NCBI GenBank assembly: GCA_025558075.1
Contig: JAHLKF010000023.1
Location: forward strand, 124,001-188,000
Origin: Gaertneriomyces semiglobifer
Lineage: Eukaryota; Chytridiomycota; Chytridiomycetes; Spizellomycetales; Spizellomycetaceae
Reading direction: 5' to 3'
Length of the DNA stretch: 64,000 bases
Under the pieces are notes generated by a model that did no database searches, was not told where the DNA came from, and was given only the letters and a program-made list of their open reading frames with translations. Below are positions 36,963-45,765 of this stretch, in pieces. The first letter of the stretch is position 1, and each line of letters opens with the position of its first letter. Made by a program: the position numbers and the translations under genes.

Positions 36963-37281
36963 CCGGGATATCTTTTCTACGTGTGAGCGACAGTGGTTAG
37001 ATCGGGAGAGTGACTGCTGTTCCTGCTGCTGCTACTGCTCAACGGGCGCATTTGGCAGCTAGCACCAAGTGTTTCGGTTGTTCAGTTCCTGTGGAGCGTC
37101 AGTCATCAGTCAGGAAAAGTGTGGGTCCACGCGCGTGTTTTACTCTGAACAGTTCACACTTCATTTCAACTAGTCCCGGCTGCGAATACAGTTGGTGGGG
37201 CGAGTAACTGTGTAAATCTCTGCAGGAGGCAGTTGGTTTGTTTGGTGAATTCAATCCTGTGGTGCCCGTCCCCGACTGACG
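36963..37281. other. divergent promoter region PER1 / SNF4
   Basis: About 320 bp between head-to-head genes, containing GC-rich direct trinucleotide stretches (CTGCTGCTACTG around 37024). No specific binding site is claimed. Confidence 0.4.
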
Positions 37282-38640
37282 ATGTCGGAAGCACAAGTGA
37301 GATCCCTCATCGCTCACGCGCAATCATCTTTGAAAAGGCATACTTGCTACGACCTGCTGCCAGTTTCTTATAAGCTGGTCGTGCTAGACACGACTTTGGG
37401 TGTGCGAAAAGGGGCTGCCGCTCTCATTCAGCATGGTAAGTGAGCTCGCAATCTTACTATGTTTGCGTAGCGTCTACAAAAAGACTGTCATAAGCCTGAT
37501 ACTCATGGTACAATTCGAACGATAGGAGTGCAATATGCTCCATTATGGGACTCTGCAACACAACGATACGAAGGGATGCTCACAGTTACGGACATAATAC
37601 ATCTCGTCCTCCACTATAACTCGACGAACACCCCCTTCACATCAGCCTTGGAGGACCTGGACGCCTTGTCTATAGGTGGACTGAAGGACATTGAGAAGAC
37701 CTTGGGGGTCTGGCGAGAGAGAGTCTATGCTCAGCCTAGCGAGAGCTTGTGGAACGGTGAGATAACAGGTGTGCAAATTCTTGCTGGAGATTATGAACCT
37801 CAACTATGTTGGTGCCAGCATCTAGAATCTTGACCCAACATCGTCTGCATCGCCTACCGCTGCTTGATTTCACTCCCGCTTCTCCCACCTCAGCATACCA
37901 AGAAACACTGCTCTCAACTCTGACACAATACAAGATCCTTAAATATCTGGCTGCAAACGAGCCTTCATTAACCTCCTCAACCATACCGCTCTCCAGCCTC
38001 ATTCCCAACGCACAGTCATCAGAGAGCACAAGCGCCTCGCCCAAGAAAGCACCCCTCGGCAGAAGGTTTGGCGATAAATTGAAAAAAGCTACTCCAGATA
38101 TGCCGCTACTTGAGGTGTTGGAGATCTTAGTGAAAGAAGGAGTCAGCAGTGTTCCCGTCGTGCAACGGCGTGTGAGCAGCACGAGCGGCGCAGATGATGA
38201 ACAATGGGAAGTCATTGATGTGTTTGAGAAGTATGACGTCCTGGTAAGCGTAACGCAGAGCAAAGTGTATTGATTTCAATCAGGCGTCGCACTCATCACG
38301 CTTTGCGGCGCTTCTCCGCCCTTTTTGGATTCAGATGCTAGCAAAAGACCCGACCCCACAACTTCACAACCTTCGCATGCCGGTATCGGAGGCTCTCGCC
38401 ATGCGGTCGCCGGACCATCCTGGGATACATACTTGCACGCCGTCAACAACTTTGGGAATGATCATGGAAACTATCAGAAAAGGATTGGTACGACGATTTG
38501 TGGTGCTGGACGACGAGCGAGGGCCGACAGGGGCATCAAGTGAGGGAAACGCAACTGGAGGTCAATTACTGGGCGTTATTGGGTTAAGTGATTTAATGAG
38601 GTTCTTTGTCGACCAGGAAGTATTAGACGAAAGTCAGTAG
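37282..38640 (+). CDS. SNF4: Snf4-like AMPK gamma subunit (CBS domains)
   Basis: Nucleotide-sensing subunit of the SNF1/AMPK kinase. Four exons (37282-37435, 37526-37756, 37819-38243, 38335-38640) give about 371 residues. Four CBS modules are recognisable by short motifs: YAPLWDSATQRYEGMLTVTDIIHLVLHYN, HRLHRLPLLD...TQYKILKYLA, EGVSSVPVV...IDVFEKYDVL, and TTLGMIMETIRKGLVRRFVVLDD...LLGVIGLSDLMRFFV. The last intron has two in-phase acceptors (after 38283 and after 38334); the second follows a clear pyrimidine tract and matches the family better. A Ser/Pro/Lys-rich insert (TSASPKKAPLGRRFGDKL) sits in the third CBS region. Confidence 0.9.
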
Positions 38641-38765
38641 AGTTTTTAGCGGAACAAAAAATGTTTCGCATGTATTCATGTACATATATGAACTGTAAAT
38701 CTGACGACGAAAAGGGTTTTTGCCAAATCAAAAATGTGCTAATAACAAGGTCGACCATTCATCAT

Positions 38766-39655
38766 CTACACCAGGGTTCCCTCACTTGTCATCTCGGAAT
38801 GCATCGCTGCCAATCGTCCGGAATTAGGAGCTGCTGTTCTGGCTGGACCTACACCTTTCCATGAACTCCACCGTTTCCGCGATCTGCGGCCACACGCCTC
38901 AAACCACCCTTGCAAGATGCTCAATATCATTGCTAATCCCACAATAACGCTGCTGGCGACCATCAAACCATATGCAGATTTGAAACGGGAATCAGTGGGA
39001 ACGGCCTCGAGCACGCCGGCTAACCCTCCGGCAATCCTTTCGACGATATCGCGTAGCTCTGTTCGCACTCGTGAGCGCAGGATACGGAAGAAGACGTCCA
39101 GCGCGATTTGAAAGAAAAACGTGATGATCGTACAGGCAACCAACAACGGCAGTGCGATGGTCGGTAATAGGAATAGAAGCAGTAGGATTGTCGCAACTAC
39201 ACAAACGTAAAGCGAATTAACAAAACCAGGGATTGGGCATGGTTGCACTTCATGTGCAGAAGTGATTCATTTCACCACTTACTGATGGCAAGCACCAAGA
39301 GAACGATACTTGTAATAATGAATCCTTTTCCCACTGCTAACAGGGTACAGCTCGTATTGCTGATAAAGTTGCATATATCAATGTCGATGCAGCTATCTGG
39401 ATCTTGGCCAGGAAAGATCACGATCGCAAAGATGCTCGGCAAATCGGCGATACACCAGGACCATATTCCAATGTTGAGGTGGGTTGTAGCGACAGGTTCA
39501 TTTGTAACCGTTTCTATCTCGACGTCCTGCTGTACCCAGTTTGTTCCTTGAGAGATAGCGCCTATGGTAAGGCCTAGAGATATCAAAAGAAGACCGAGGA
39601 TGACGAGGAGGGGAAGGTAATGGTTGAGTAGCAGCGGCCGTCGAGGCGAGGCCAT
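38766..39655 (-). CDS. Sur7/PalI-type four-helix membrane protein
   Basis: Two exons (39283-39655, 38766-39196) give about 267 residues. The layout is a membrane helix (LPLLVILGLLLISLGLTIGAIS), an extracytoplasmic loop with a GIWSWC motif and paired cysteines (DSCIDIDIC), then three more helices (GKGFIITSIVLLVLAIIATILLLLF, PLLVACTIITFFFQIAL, GLMVASSVIVGLAMILS). A basic C-terminal tail follows. This is the claudin-like Sur7/PalI architecture. Fungal members sit in plasma-membrane eisosomes or act in pH sensing; which applies here is unknown. Confidence 0.72.
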
Positions 39656-40279
39656 CTTCCTAAAGACCGAGTGGGGATATGGAGGAACTTTTTTTCAACG
39701 TTCCCCGGCTGTTCCTAACCAAGTCTCCGCCTCATCTGGAACAATGGTAGTGGTTTCCCTCGCCCTATTGGGAAACTATGGCCCGTGCCGGTCATTTTAG
39801 AAAGCTTGGCTCGCAATCGATTTCGCAACTATTACCAACCTTTCTAAGTCTCTAACCCGCTACTGGCTGTCATTGGCGATTGACAAGACCCCGAAAATAA
39901 CGGTGAGCAAGGGTATTCAAGGCCCGTATTCGTCATTTCGTCATCAGGATCAAAGCCTTTCAACGTTTTCGTAACAGCGAATGTTGATATCATTGTAAGA
40001 TTTCCTCAAATGGCCGATGCATGTTGCAACATAGTAAGGACGCTGGGCGTCTGTGTGTGCATGCACAGCGCCGAAGTCATGTCGTCGACAAGAGGAGTGG
40101 AACTAGGAAGTGCATCATCAGCGATGTTACTAGCGACTTAGGATTTGCTCTTCTGCCATGATGAACTTAATGTGTGCCTCGGCTGGAAGACTCTTTCCTT
40201 TGCTTGTGAATTGTGCTTTTTCCGATGTTAAGGCATGGACCAGCTTTTTTGGAGGTAACCCAGCAGACTTTTGCACACA
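39656..40279. other. intergenic, divergent
   Basis: About 620 bp between the Sur7-like gene (minus) and the helicase gene (plus). No credible open frame or structured RNA was recognised. It should contain both promoters. Confidence 0.4.
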
Positions 40280-41839
40280 ATGACAATGACAACGAGATCA
40301 TGGCTGCAGCGACAACTTGGGATTCATGGGGGTCGTTGGGGCAGTGGTCGTTGCTGGTCGTGCTTACTGTCAACAGCATCAAGACCGCTGTCGGCAAGCA
40401 CATCACCAGCTGGAGCTGGGAAGTCGCTGTTATTCCAGCGAACCACAAGAACTACTACCACATCCAGCACCCAACATGCGTCAGATGAAGCAAAGGACGG
40501 CCAAGCATTCACTAGCCTCCCACTGCACCCGCTGACTCTCACTGCTCTACAGACCCTATCTATCACACACCCAACCCCTCCCCAACATCTCTCCATCCCC
40601 GCTATCCTCAACAGCACCCACACCCTTATAGAAGCGCCCACAGGTTCAGGAAAAACCTTGGCCTACCTCCTCCCCCTTCTCACACGTCTGCTCACCACCG
40701 ATGCTCTGCAACTGTCAAAGAAGACAGACCCGCTCAGTCCAAGGTGTCTGATCCTCGTTCCTACCAAAGAACTGGGGATTCAAACAGTGAAAGTCCTATC
40801 TCGCTTCCTGGCACCCAACAACGCTCATACCCAAGACCGTCAGTGGAACCTGAAAGCCACATTGTATCCCCCACCCGTCGCCATCCCACTCTCACACCTT
40901 CGCCATCCCGATATTATCATCACCACGCCGGCGGCGATTCCTTTGAAACCCAAACACCGACGAGCGTTTTTGGAACGAACCCAGTGGTGTGTGGTGGATG
41001 AATGTGATGTGGTGATTGCGGATCCGGTGGGGTTGAAAGTCATCCAGGATATCGCTGCGACCAACAAGAAACGATTGCGAGAGGGGATTACAAGTGGGAT
41101 GGAGATTCAGTGTGTGTTTGTCGGTGCGACGATACCTCAGATCAAAGGTGATCCGGAGAAAGAGAAGAGTCCGAGAGCTGTCATCCATCGGTTGTTCAAA
41201 GATGTCACTACTGCAAGTCATGCGAGTGTCGAGTCTGGCAACCTCGTGGAGGAATTCATCGCAATTCCGGCAAACGATTCGGACAACAATGTGGATGACG
41301 GTGCAACAGATGGGTCGAAAGGAATGGAAACTAAACTGGCCACATTGCTGTCGCTGTTCGCTCGTCCTCGTGCTCCTCACACCAAGAACGACAATGAAAA
41401 ATGGTTGATCTTTTGTAACACCCACCAACGTGCAACGATCCTCTACCAAGCCTTACAACGACTCGTATCGTCCTCCGCTTTACCGAATGTGCGTGTGTCT
41501 ACCACTGTTGGCGTCGAGAACCACGAGCGAACCATGGCGCTTTCTTCGTTTACCACTACTGCCCCTGCTTCGCCTTCAGAGTCTTCCGAGTCATCAGAGT
41601 CGTCAGACACGGATGCAACGGATTTTAGAAGAGATGTACTGGTGACCACCCCGCTGGCCTCCCGCGGGCTTGATTTTCGGGTGTCGACGGTGGTGAATTT
41701 CGATTTCCCGACGGATCTAGATGGGTATGTGCATCGCGTGGGGCGGACAGCACGGAATGGAGAACGTGGAAAGGCGATTAGTTTTGTAGGGGAGGAGGAT
41801 GAAAGGGTGTTGGGGCTCGTATCTGGGAGGAAGATGTAG
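40280..41839 (+). CDS. DEAD-box-type RNA helicase, probably mitochondrial (DECD motif)
   Basis: Single exon, 519 residues. The first 60 or so residues are Arg/Ser/Thr-rich and free of acidic residues, like a mitochondrial presequence. Helicase motifs in order: APTGSGKT (residues 119-126), LILVPTKELGIQ, IIITTPAAI, VVDECDVV as motif II, VGATIP as motif III, WLIFCNTHQRA, VLVTTPLASRGLDF and HRVGRTAR. Fungal Mrh4, a mitochondrial ribosome assembly helicase, and animal DDX28 are candidate relatives, but orthology is not proven. Motif II is DECD rather than DEAD and motif III is GAT rather than SAT. Ser/Glu-rich spacers interrupt the C-terminal lobe. Confidence 0.85.
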   Translation: MTMTTRSWLQRQLGIHGGRWGSGRCWSCLLSTASRPLSASTSPAGAGKSLLFQRTTRTTTTSSTQHASDEAKDGQAFTSLPLHPLTLTALQTLSITHPTPPQHLSIPAILNSTHTLIEAPTGSGKTLAYLLPLLTRLLTTDALQLSKKTDPLSPRCLILVPTKELGIQTVKVLSRFLAPNNAHTQDRQWNLKATLYPPPVAIPLSHLRHPDIIITTPAAIPLKPKHRRAFLERTQWCVVDECDVVIADPVGLKVIQDIAATNKKRLREGITSGMEIQCVFVGATIPQIKGDPEKEKSPRAVIHRLFKDVTTASHASVESGNLVEEFIAIPANDSDNNVDDGATDGSKGMETKLATLLSLFARPRAPHTKNDNEKWLIFCNTHQRATILYQALQRLVSSSALPNVRVSTTVGVENHERTMALSSFTTTAPASPSESSESSESSDTDATDFRRDVLVTTPLASRGLDFRVSTVVNFDFPTDLDGYVHRVGRTARNGERGKAISFVGEEDERVLGLVSGRKM

Positions 41840-42209
41840 GGACATTCGCTGTTCGTTGTTCCGAAAAAATGGGGATAAACTTGTAGGATGGCGATTACTT
41901 TTCCCTATGCACGTTGACTGCTTCTTAGATCCATGCGATTCTAATTTATATAATTTATATAGCCTTACTTTTTCATTTGTTTTGTTTGTCGTTGGTTTGT
42001 TAATTGAAATTCGCAGTGACGTTTCTGGTCGCGCGCGTGTCATCGTCAATTTCACAGTTGCTCGCACCAAACACACTACATCCATCCCTCACTCAGCCAT
42101 ATTCCTGGTATAAAATAGTTCATTTGACTGGTCAGAACCATTGGAGTGGGGGGAACATTAAGGGGCATTTATTGACTAGATCAAACCAAGGTGGGAAGGT
42201 TTCCATCCG
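41840..42209. other. intergenic
   Basis: About 370 bp between two plus-strand genes. AT-rich at 41940-42005 (likely polyadenylation region). Nothing else seen. Confidence 0.4.
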
Positions 42210-44990
42210 ATGTGGAGACACTACAACTTATACCGGGCCTGGCCCTGTCAGCGAGCGACGATTGCGAGATTACGATCCAACCCACGATGGATCCATAATG
42301 TGATACCAACCGGAACACCCACCGGGCCACCAGCACCATCATCTACACCTGCGAAACAAGAAGGCAATGCCGCAATACCAAGAGAAGAAGAGAAGCAACA
42401 TCCCGTGGAACCCACCACCGCACTGCCCGATATCTCTCCCATCCCTGCACCACCCGCTACACCGACAAACAAGACCCAGCCACCGAATCCAGATCCACCG
42501 GTGTACACCATATGGCTCGACAACATCTTTCCGATCCGATACTTTACATACGACCCTCGCTGGCCGTTTGTCAAAAAATACGCCGACGATGCCGCGCAAG
42601 CCGCCAACGCCCGTCTGATTCCCCGGTCCTTCCCGCACCTGTTTGTGTACAAGGGTGCAACGCCTAACTGGAAAGAAGGCGGGTTGTTCGTGCATTTTCA
42701 GTATGAGAAGGACGCGGGGGAGGCGGTGGACACGATCCGTGCGTGGGTGAATGAAGAGGGGTTACGGAGTTGGATGAATCTACAACGGGTGCGGTGTTTT
42801 CAAGTGAAGGGACATCCGTGGGTAGATGACATGTTGGGCCGGCTTCCCTCGCGGATACTCAAGGTCGAGTTTCATGGACCGGACCCGTCTGTGGCGGATT
42901 TGTATACGTTGTTTCGTCCGTTTGGACGGATTGTGGATATCTCCCCCCAACCGGCGTCGGTGAAGGATTTGCCACGATCGGCGACGATCGAGTTCACACG
43001 GATCCGGTCAGCCACGTCAGCACGGAACTGTTTGAATCAATCCAAAGTGCATGACACTGAGTTGGCCATTACATATGTGAAACAGAAACGATGGTGGGAG
43101 AGTGCGTGGACGTGGGTGGTGTCTCATCCGAGGATCAGTGTGCCGGTCGTCCTTGCCTTGCTTGCCGGCATGACATACCTCGTTTTTGACCCCCTTCGTG
43201 TGTTTTTCATCACCAACAAGCTCACAGGACGGTTTCAAGTAGACTTCAAAGGCATCTCCTCACGCATGGAGAGTTTCATCCCACTTCCATGGAGCAACCG
43301 TAATCTTTCTGGAAGTGACGATTCGGACTCTGATGCGAGTGGTGCAACGACGACGTGGAGTGATCGTCAACAGGATGCTGAGAGGTTACACCACCACCTC
43401 CTCCAACCCCCCGATACGATCACGCTTATTTCGGGGCCTGCAGGGTCGGGGAAACACAGGCTCCTTCAACATGCTTTGGCGGATTCACCATACACGCTCA
43501 CCATCCACTGCGACGACCTCCTCAGCGTGCCTCCTCATGTGATGTTGGACCGGTTTGCACGCATGATTGGGTTCAAACCCATGTTTAATTGGTTGGTGCA
43601 GATGAGCAGTATGTTGGACACGATGGTGACTGCGACAACAGGGGCCAAAGCTGGGTTGAGTACCACCAACGAAGGACAGGTGCGCAAGATGCTCGAGCTC
43701 CTCACAACCGCTATGACGAGGTTAGTGGTAGCCCAAAAAGACGATGAGGATGAAAAGAATGGGTCGACGGGAAAAGACCCGAAACGAACGGGATCGGCGG
43801 TAGTAGCAGCAGGGGAGGGAGGAAATGGCAAAGAGGTGGTCTATCCGGTTTTGATTATCACGAGTTATTTGTCACGCACGGCAGCTGCGACGACGACGTC
43901 GACGGGTGCTTCCAATACGTCGGTGGGAGGCGGTGGACAGGGACAGACTCCCATATATGATATTCTGTTGGATTATGCGTCGCAGCTTGTGGAGACGCAT
44001 CTTGCACATGTGATTTTGGTGACGGATAATGCGAGTGCGACCAAGACTGTGAGTAAAGCGTTGGGCAATCGGACGGTTGAGATGATTGTGTTGGAAGATG
44101 CCGAGACGGAGGTAGCTGTGGAAAGCGTTAAACGTAAGATCGGAAAAGGCTTCTTAAAGAAAAGTGGATCTGACAGTGGTACGAGCGACAAGCATGTAGA
44201 CAACAGTGTGGTCGTTGGGGCGATGACAGATACCACCAAAACCAAAAATTCCAAAGACCCATCTACCACTGTCACCACCACGGATTCAACAACCGTGGAA
44301 GAAGAAGAAATCGACGACACAGCTCTCCGAATGTGTGTAGAAAACCTAGGAGGCCGTCTCACCGACCTCGAATCTCTCATCACCCGGGTACGATCCGGTA
44401 TGCAAGTCCAAGAAGCCTACAACGACCTCCTCCAACGTGCTATTTCCGAACTCCTCAAACTCGGTCTCGATCCCCCTTCAAACGACTCCAAACCCTCTTC
44501 CTCCTCCCCCTCTTCATCAGATTCTTGGACACCCTTACAGTTCCACACATTGTTTACGTTGTTGACACAACATAAGAGTGGAGTACCCTATGACGCACTC
44601 CTCCCCGTGCCTCCGCAGTCTTTACACGCCATGTCCCGTGCAGGCCTGATTTCTCTCACATACCACCATTCTCGACCCGTCTCGATTCACCCCGCTCGAC
44701 CCATTTACATCCCCGCATACCGCCATGTCCTCACTGACCCCCGCTACACCGCAATGATGGCCCTTGATAGGTGTAAATCCGATTTGAAAGCTGTTGAAGA
44801 GGGGATAAAAGACTCTGAACGTGAACTTGCCGTTTTGAGTAGCGTTTATCAAACCGCTAACCGTACCGTCGCTCGTGATGTCGGGGACAGGATGGAGATC
44901 GTATCTGCCCGGTTGAGAGAGGGGACACGGAAAGCCAATGAGTTGAATCGGGAGATGGAGACTTACAAGTCTGTTTTGGAAATCAAGTAA
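42210..44990 (+). CDS. YME2: Yme2/RNA12 mitochondrial inner-membrane protein
   Basis: Single exon, 926 residues. A presequence-like basic N-terminus (MWRHYNLYRAWPCQRATIARLR) and a Pro-rich linker precede PPVYTIWLDNIFPIRYFTYDPRWPF. An RRM-like domain comes next (ILKVEFHGPDPSVADLYTLFRPFGRIVDI), then one membrane helix near residue 315 (VPVVLALLAGMTYLVF). The RNA12 part has a P-loop (SGPAGSGKHRLLQHAL) and long helices. Yme2 sits in the inner membrane and influences mtDNA escape and nucleoid organisation. The domain contains Gly/Thr/Asp-rich inserts. The last 67 codons are duplicated just downstream. Confidence 0.93.
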   Translation: MWRHYNLYRAWPCQRATIARLRSNPRWIHNVIPTGTPTGPPAPSSTPAKQEGNAAIPREEEKQHPVEPTTALPDISPIPAPPATPTNKTQPPNPDPPVYTIWLDNIFPIRYFTYDPRWPFVKKYADDAAQAANARLIPRSFPHLFVYKGATPNWKEGGLFVHFQYEKDAGEAVDTIRAWVNEEGLRSWMNLQRVRCFQVKGHPWVDDMLGRLPSRILKVEFHGPDPSVADLYTLFRPFGRIVDISPQPASVKDLPRSATIEFTRIRSATSARNCLNQSKVHDTELAITYVKQKRWWESAWTWVVSHPRISVPVVLALLAGMTYLVFDPLRVFFITNKLTGRFQVDFKGISSRMESFIPLPWSNRNLSGSDDSDSDASGATTTWSDRQQDAERLHHHLLQPPDTITLISGPAGSGKHRLLQHALADSPYTLTIHCDDLLSVPPHVMLDRFARMIGFKPMFNWLVQMSSMLDTMVTATTGAKAGLSTTNEGQVRKMLELLTTAMTRLVVAQKDDEDEKNGSTGKDPKRTGSAVVAAGEGGNGKEVVYPVLIITSYLSRTAAATTTSTGASNTSVGGGGQGQTPIYDILLDYASQLVETHLAHVILVTDNASATKTVSKALGNRTVEMIVLEDAETEVAVESVKRKIGKGFLKKSGSDSGTSDKHVDNSVVVGAMTDTTKTKNSKDPSTTVTTTDSTTVEEEEIDDTALRMCVENLGGRLTDLESLITRVRSGMQVQEAYNDLLQRAISELLKLGLDPPSNDSKPSSSSPSSSDSWTPLQFHTLFTLLTQHKSGVPYDALLPVPPQSLHAMSRAGLISLTYHHSRPVSIHPARPIYIPAYRHVLTDPRYTAMMALDRCKSDLKAVEEGIKDSERELAVLSSVYQTANRTVARDVGDRMEIVSARLREGTRKANELNREMETYKSVLEIK

Positions 44991-44999
44991 ACACACATT

Positions 45000-45271
45000 T
45001 ACAAATATTTCTGCATATACCGCCCATGTTAATCACCGACCGCAATGATGGCGTAAATCCGATTTTGAAAGCTGTTGAAGAGGGGATAAAAGACTCTGAA
45101 CGTGAACTTGCCGTTTTGAGTAGCGTTTATCAAACCGCTAACCGTACCGTCGCTCGTGATGTCGGGGACAGGATGGAAATCGTATCTGCCCGGTTGAGAG
45201 AGGGGACACGGAAAGCCAATGAGTTGAATCGGGAAATGGAGACTTACAAATCTGTTTTGGAAATCAAGTAG
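45000..45271 (+). pseudogene. tandem partial copy of the YME2 3' end
   Basis: Positions 45072-45271 repeat 44791-44990, the last 66 codons plus stop of YME2, almost base for base. Only a few differences are seen (GAG to GAA, GAG to GAA, AAG to AAA, and stop TAA to TAG), all silent. A more diverged upstream part (about 45000-45070 against 44705-44790) is also alignable, with small indels. A frame with an ATG at 45026 runs through the copy. Whether it is expressed is unknown; it lacks every YME2 domain except the C-terminal helix (AVEEGIKDSERELAVLSSVY). Confidence 0.9.
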
Positions 45272-45533
45272 CTTTTTTAACACTAATGCTGTTTCACTGT
45301 TCTCTTGCATAACGTGAAATATAAAGAGAAAGTAACAAGTGGGGGAAAGGAAATACTGATAAATATGACGATATTATATTTTCCACAACACCATCACATC
45401 ACACCCACGCATCACTCACTCATTGCAAGACGTATTAAGGGGTGTGACCCAAAACTATGATACAGACAAAAAAAACCATGACTCTCTTTCCATTATATAT
45501 ACGAGATCTAAAAATCAAAAAAATGGCACTGGT

Positions 45534-45592
<59 letters not shown>

Positions 45593-45737
45593 TCTCTCGC
45601 TCGTGTCGCTCCTGTGTCGCTCCTGTGTCGCTCGTGTGTCGCTCTCTCCAAAAAAAAAAATAGGGATGAGGAACCCCCCTCTCACACCTCAAACCCCTCT
45701 CACACCTCAAACTCCTCTCTCACCTCAAACTCCTCTC
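45272..45737. other. repeat-rich intergenic sequence
   Basis: Holds a CT microsatellite, a short degenerate repeat and a run of about eleven A residues (listed separately). No gene is supported, although long low-complexity frames cross it. Confidence 0.5.
45537..45589. repeat. CT dinucleotide microsatellite
   Basis: Uninterrupted (CT) for 53 nt, about 26 units. It is followed by a degenerate array of GTGTCGCTC(C)T units (45590-45645) and an A-run at about 45650-45660. Confidence 0.97.
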
Positions 45738-45765
45738 TCACACCTCAATTTCCTCACACACCTCG
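45674..45765. repeat. short minisatellite, CTCACACCTCAAAC-type units
   Basis: Four to five imperfect copies of a roughly 16-nt unit (CCTCTCACACCTCAAACC and variants) lie in tandem. The array ends inside the 3' end of the minus-strand gene that stops at 45738, so it overlaps that gene's last codons (EEIEV). Confidence 0.85.

Noticed and set aside
44767..45072. Splicing from a GT in YME2 (AG|GTGTAAAT) into the duplicated tail as alternative last exon
   Set aside because: The simplest junction puts the second copy out of frame with an immediate stop, so this specific splice is not supported.
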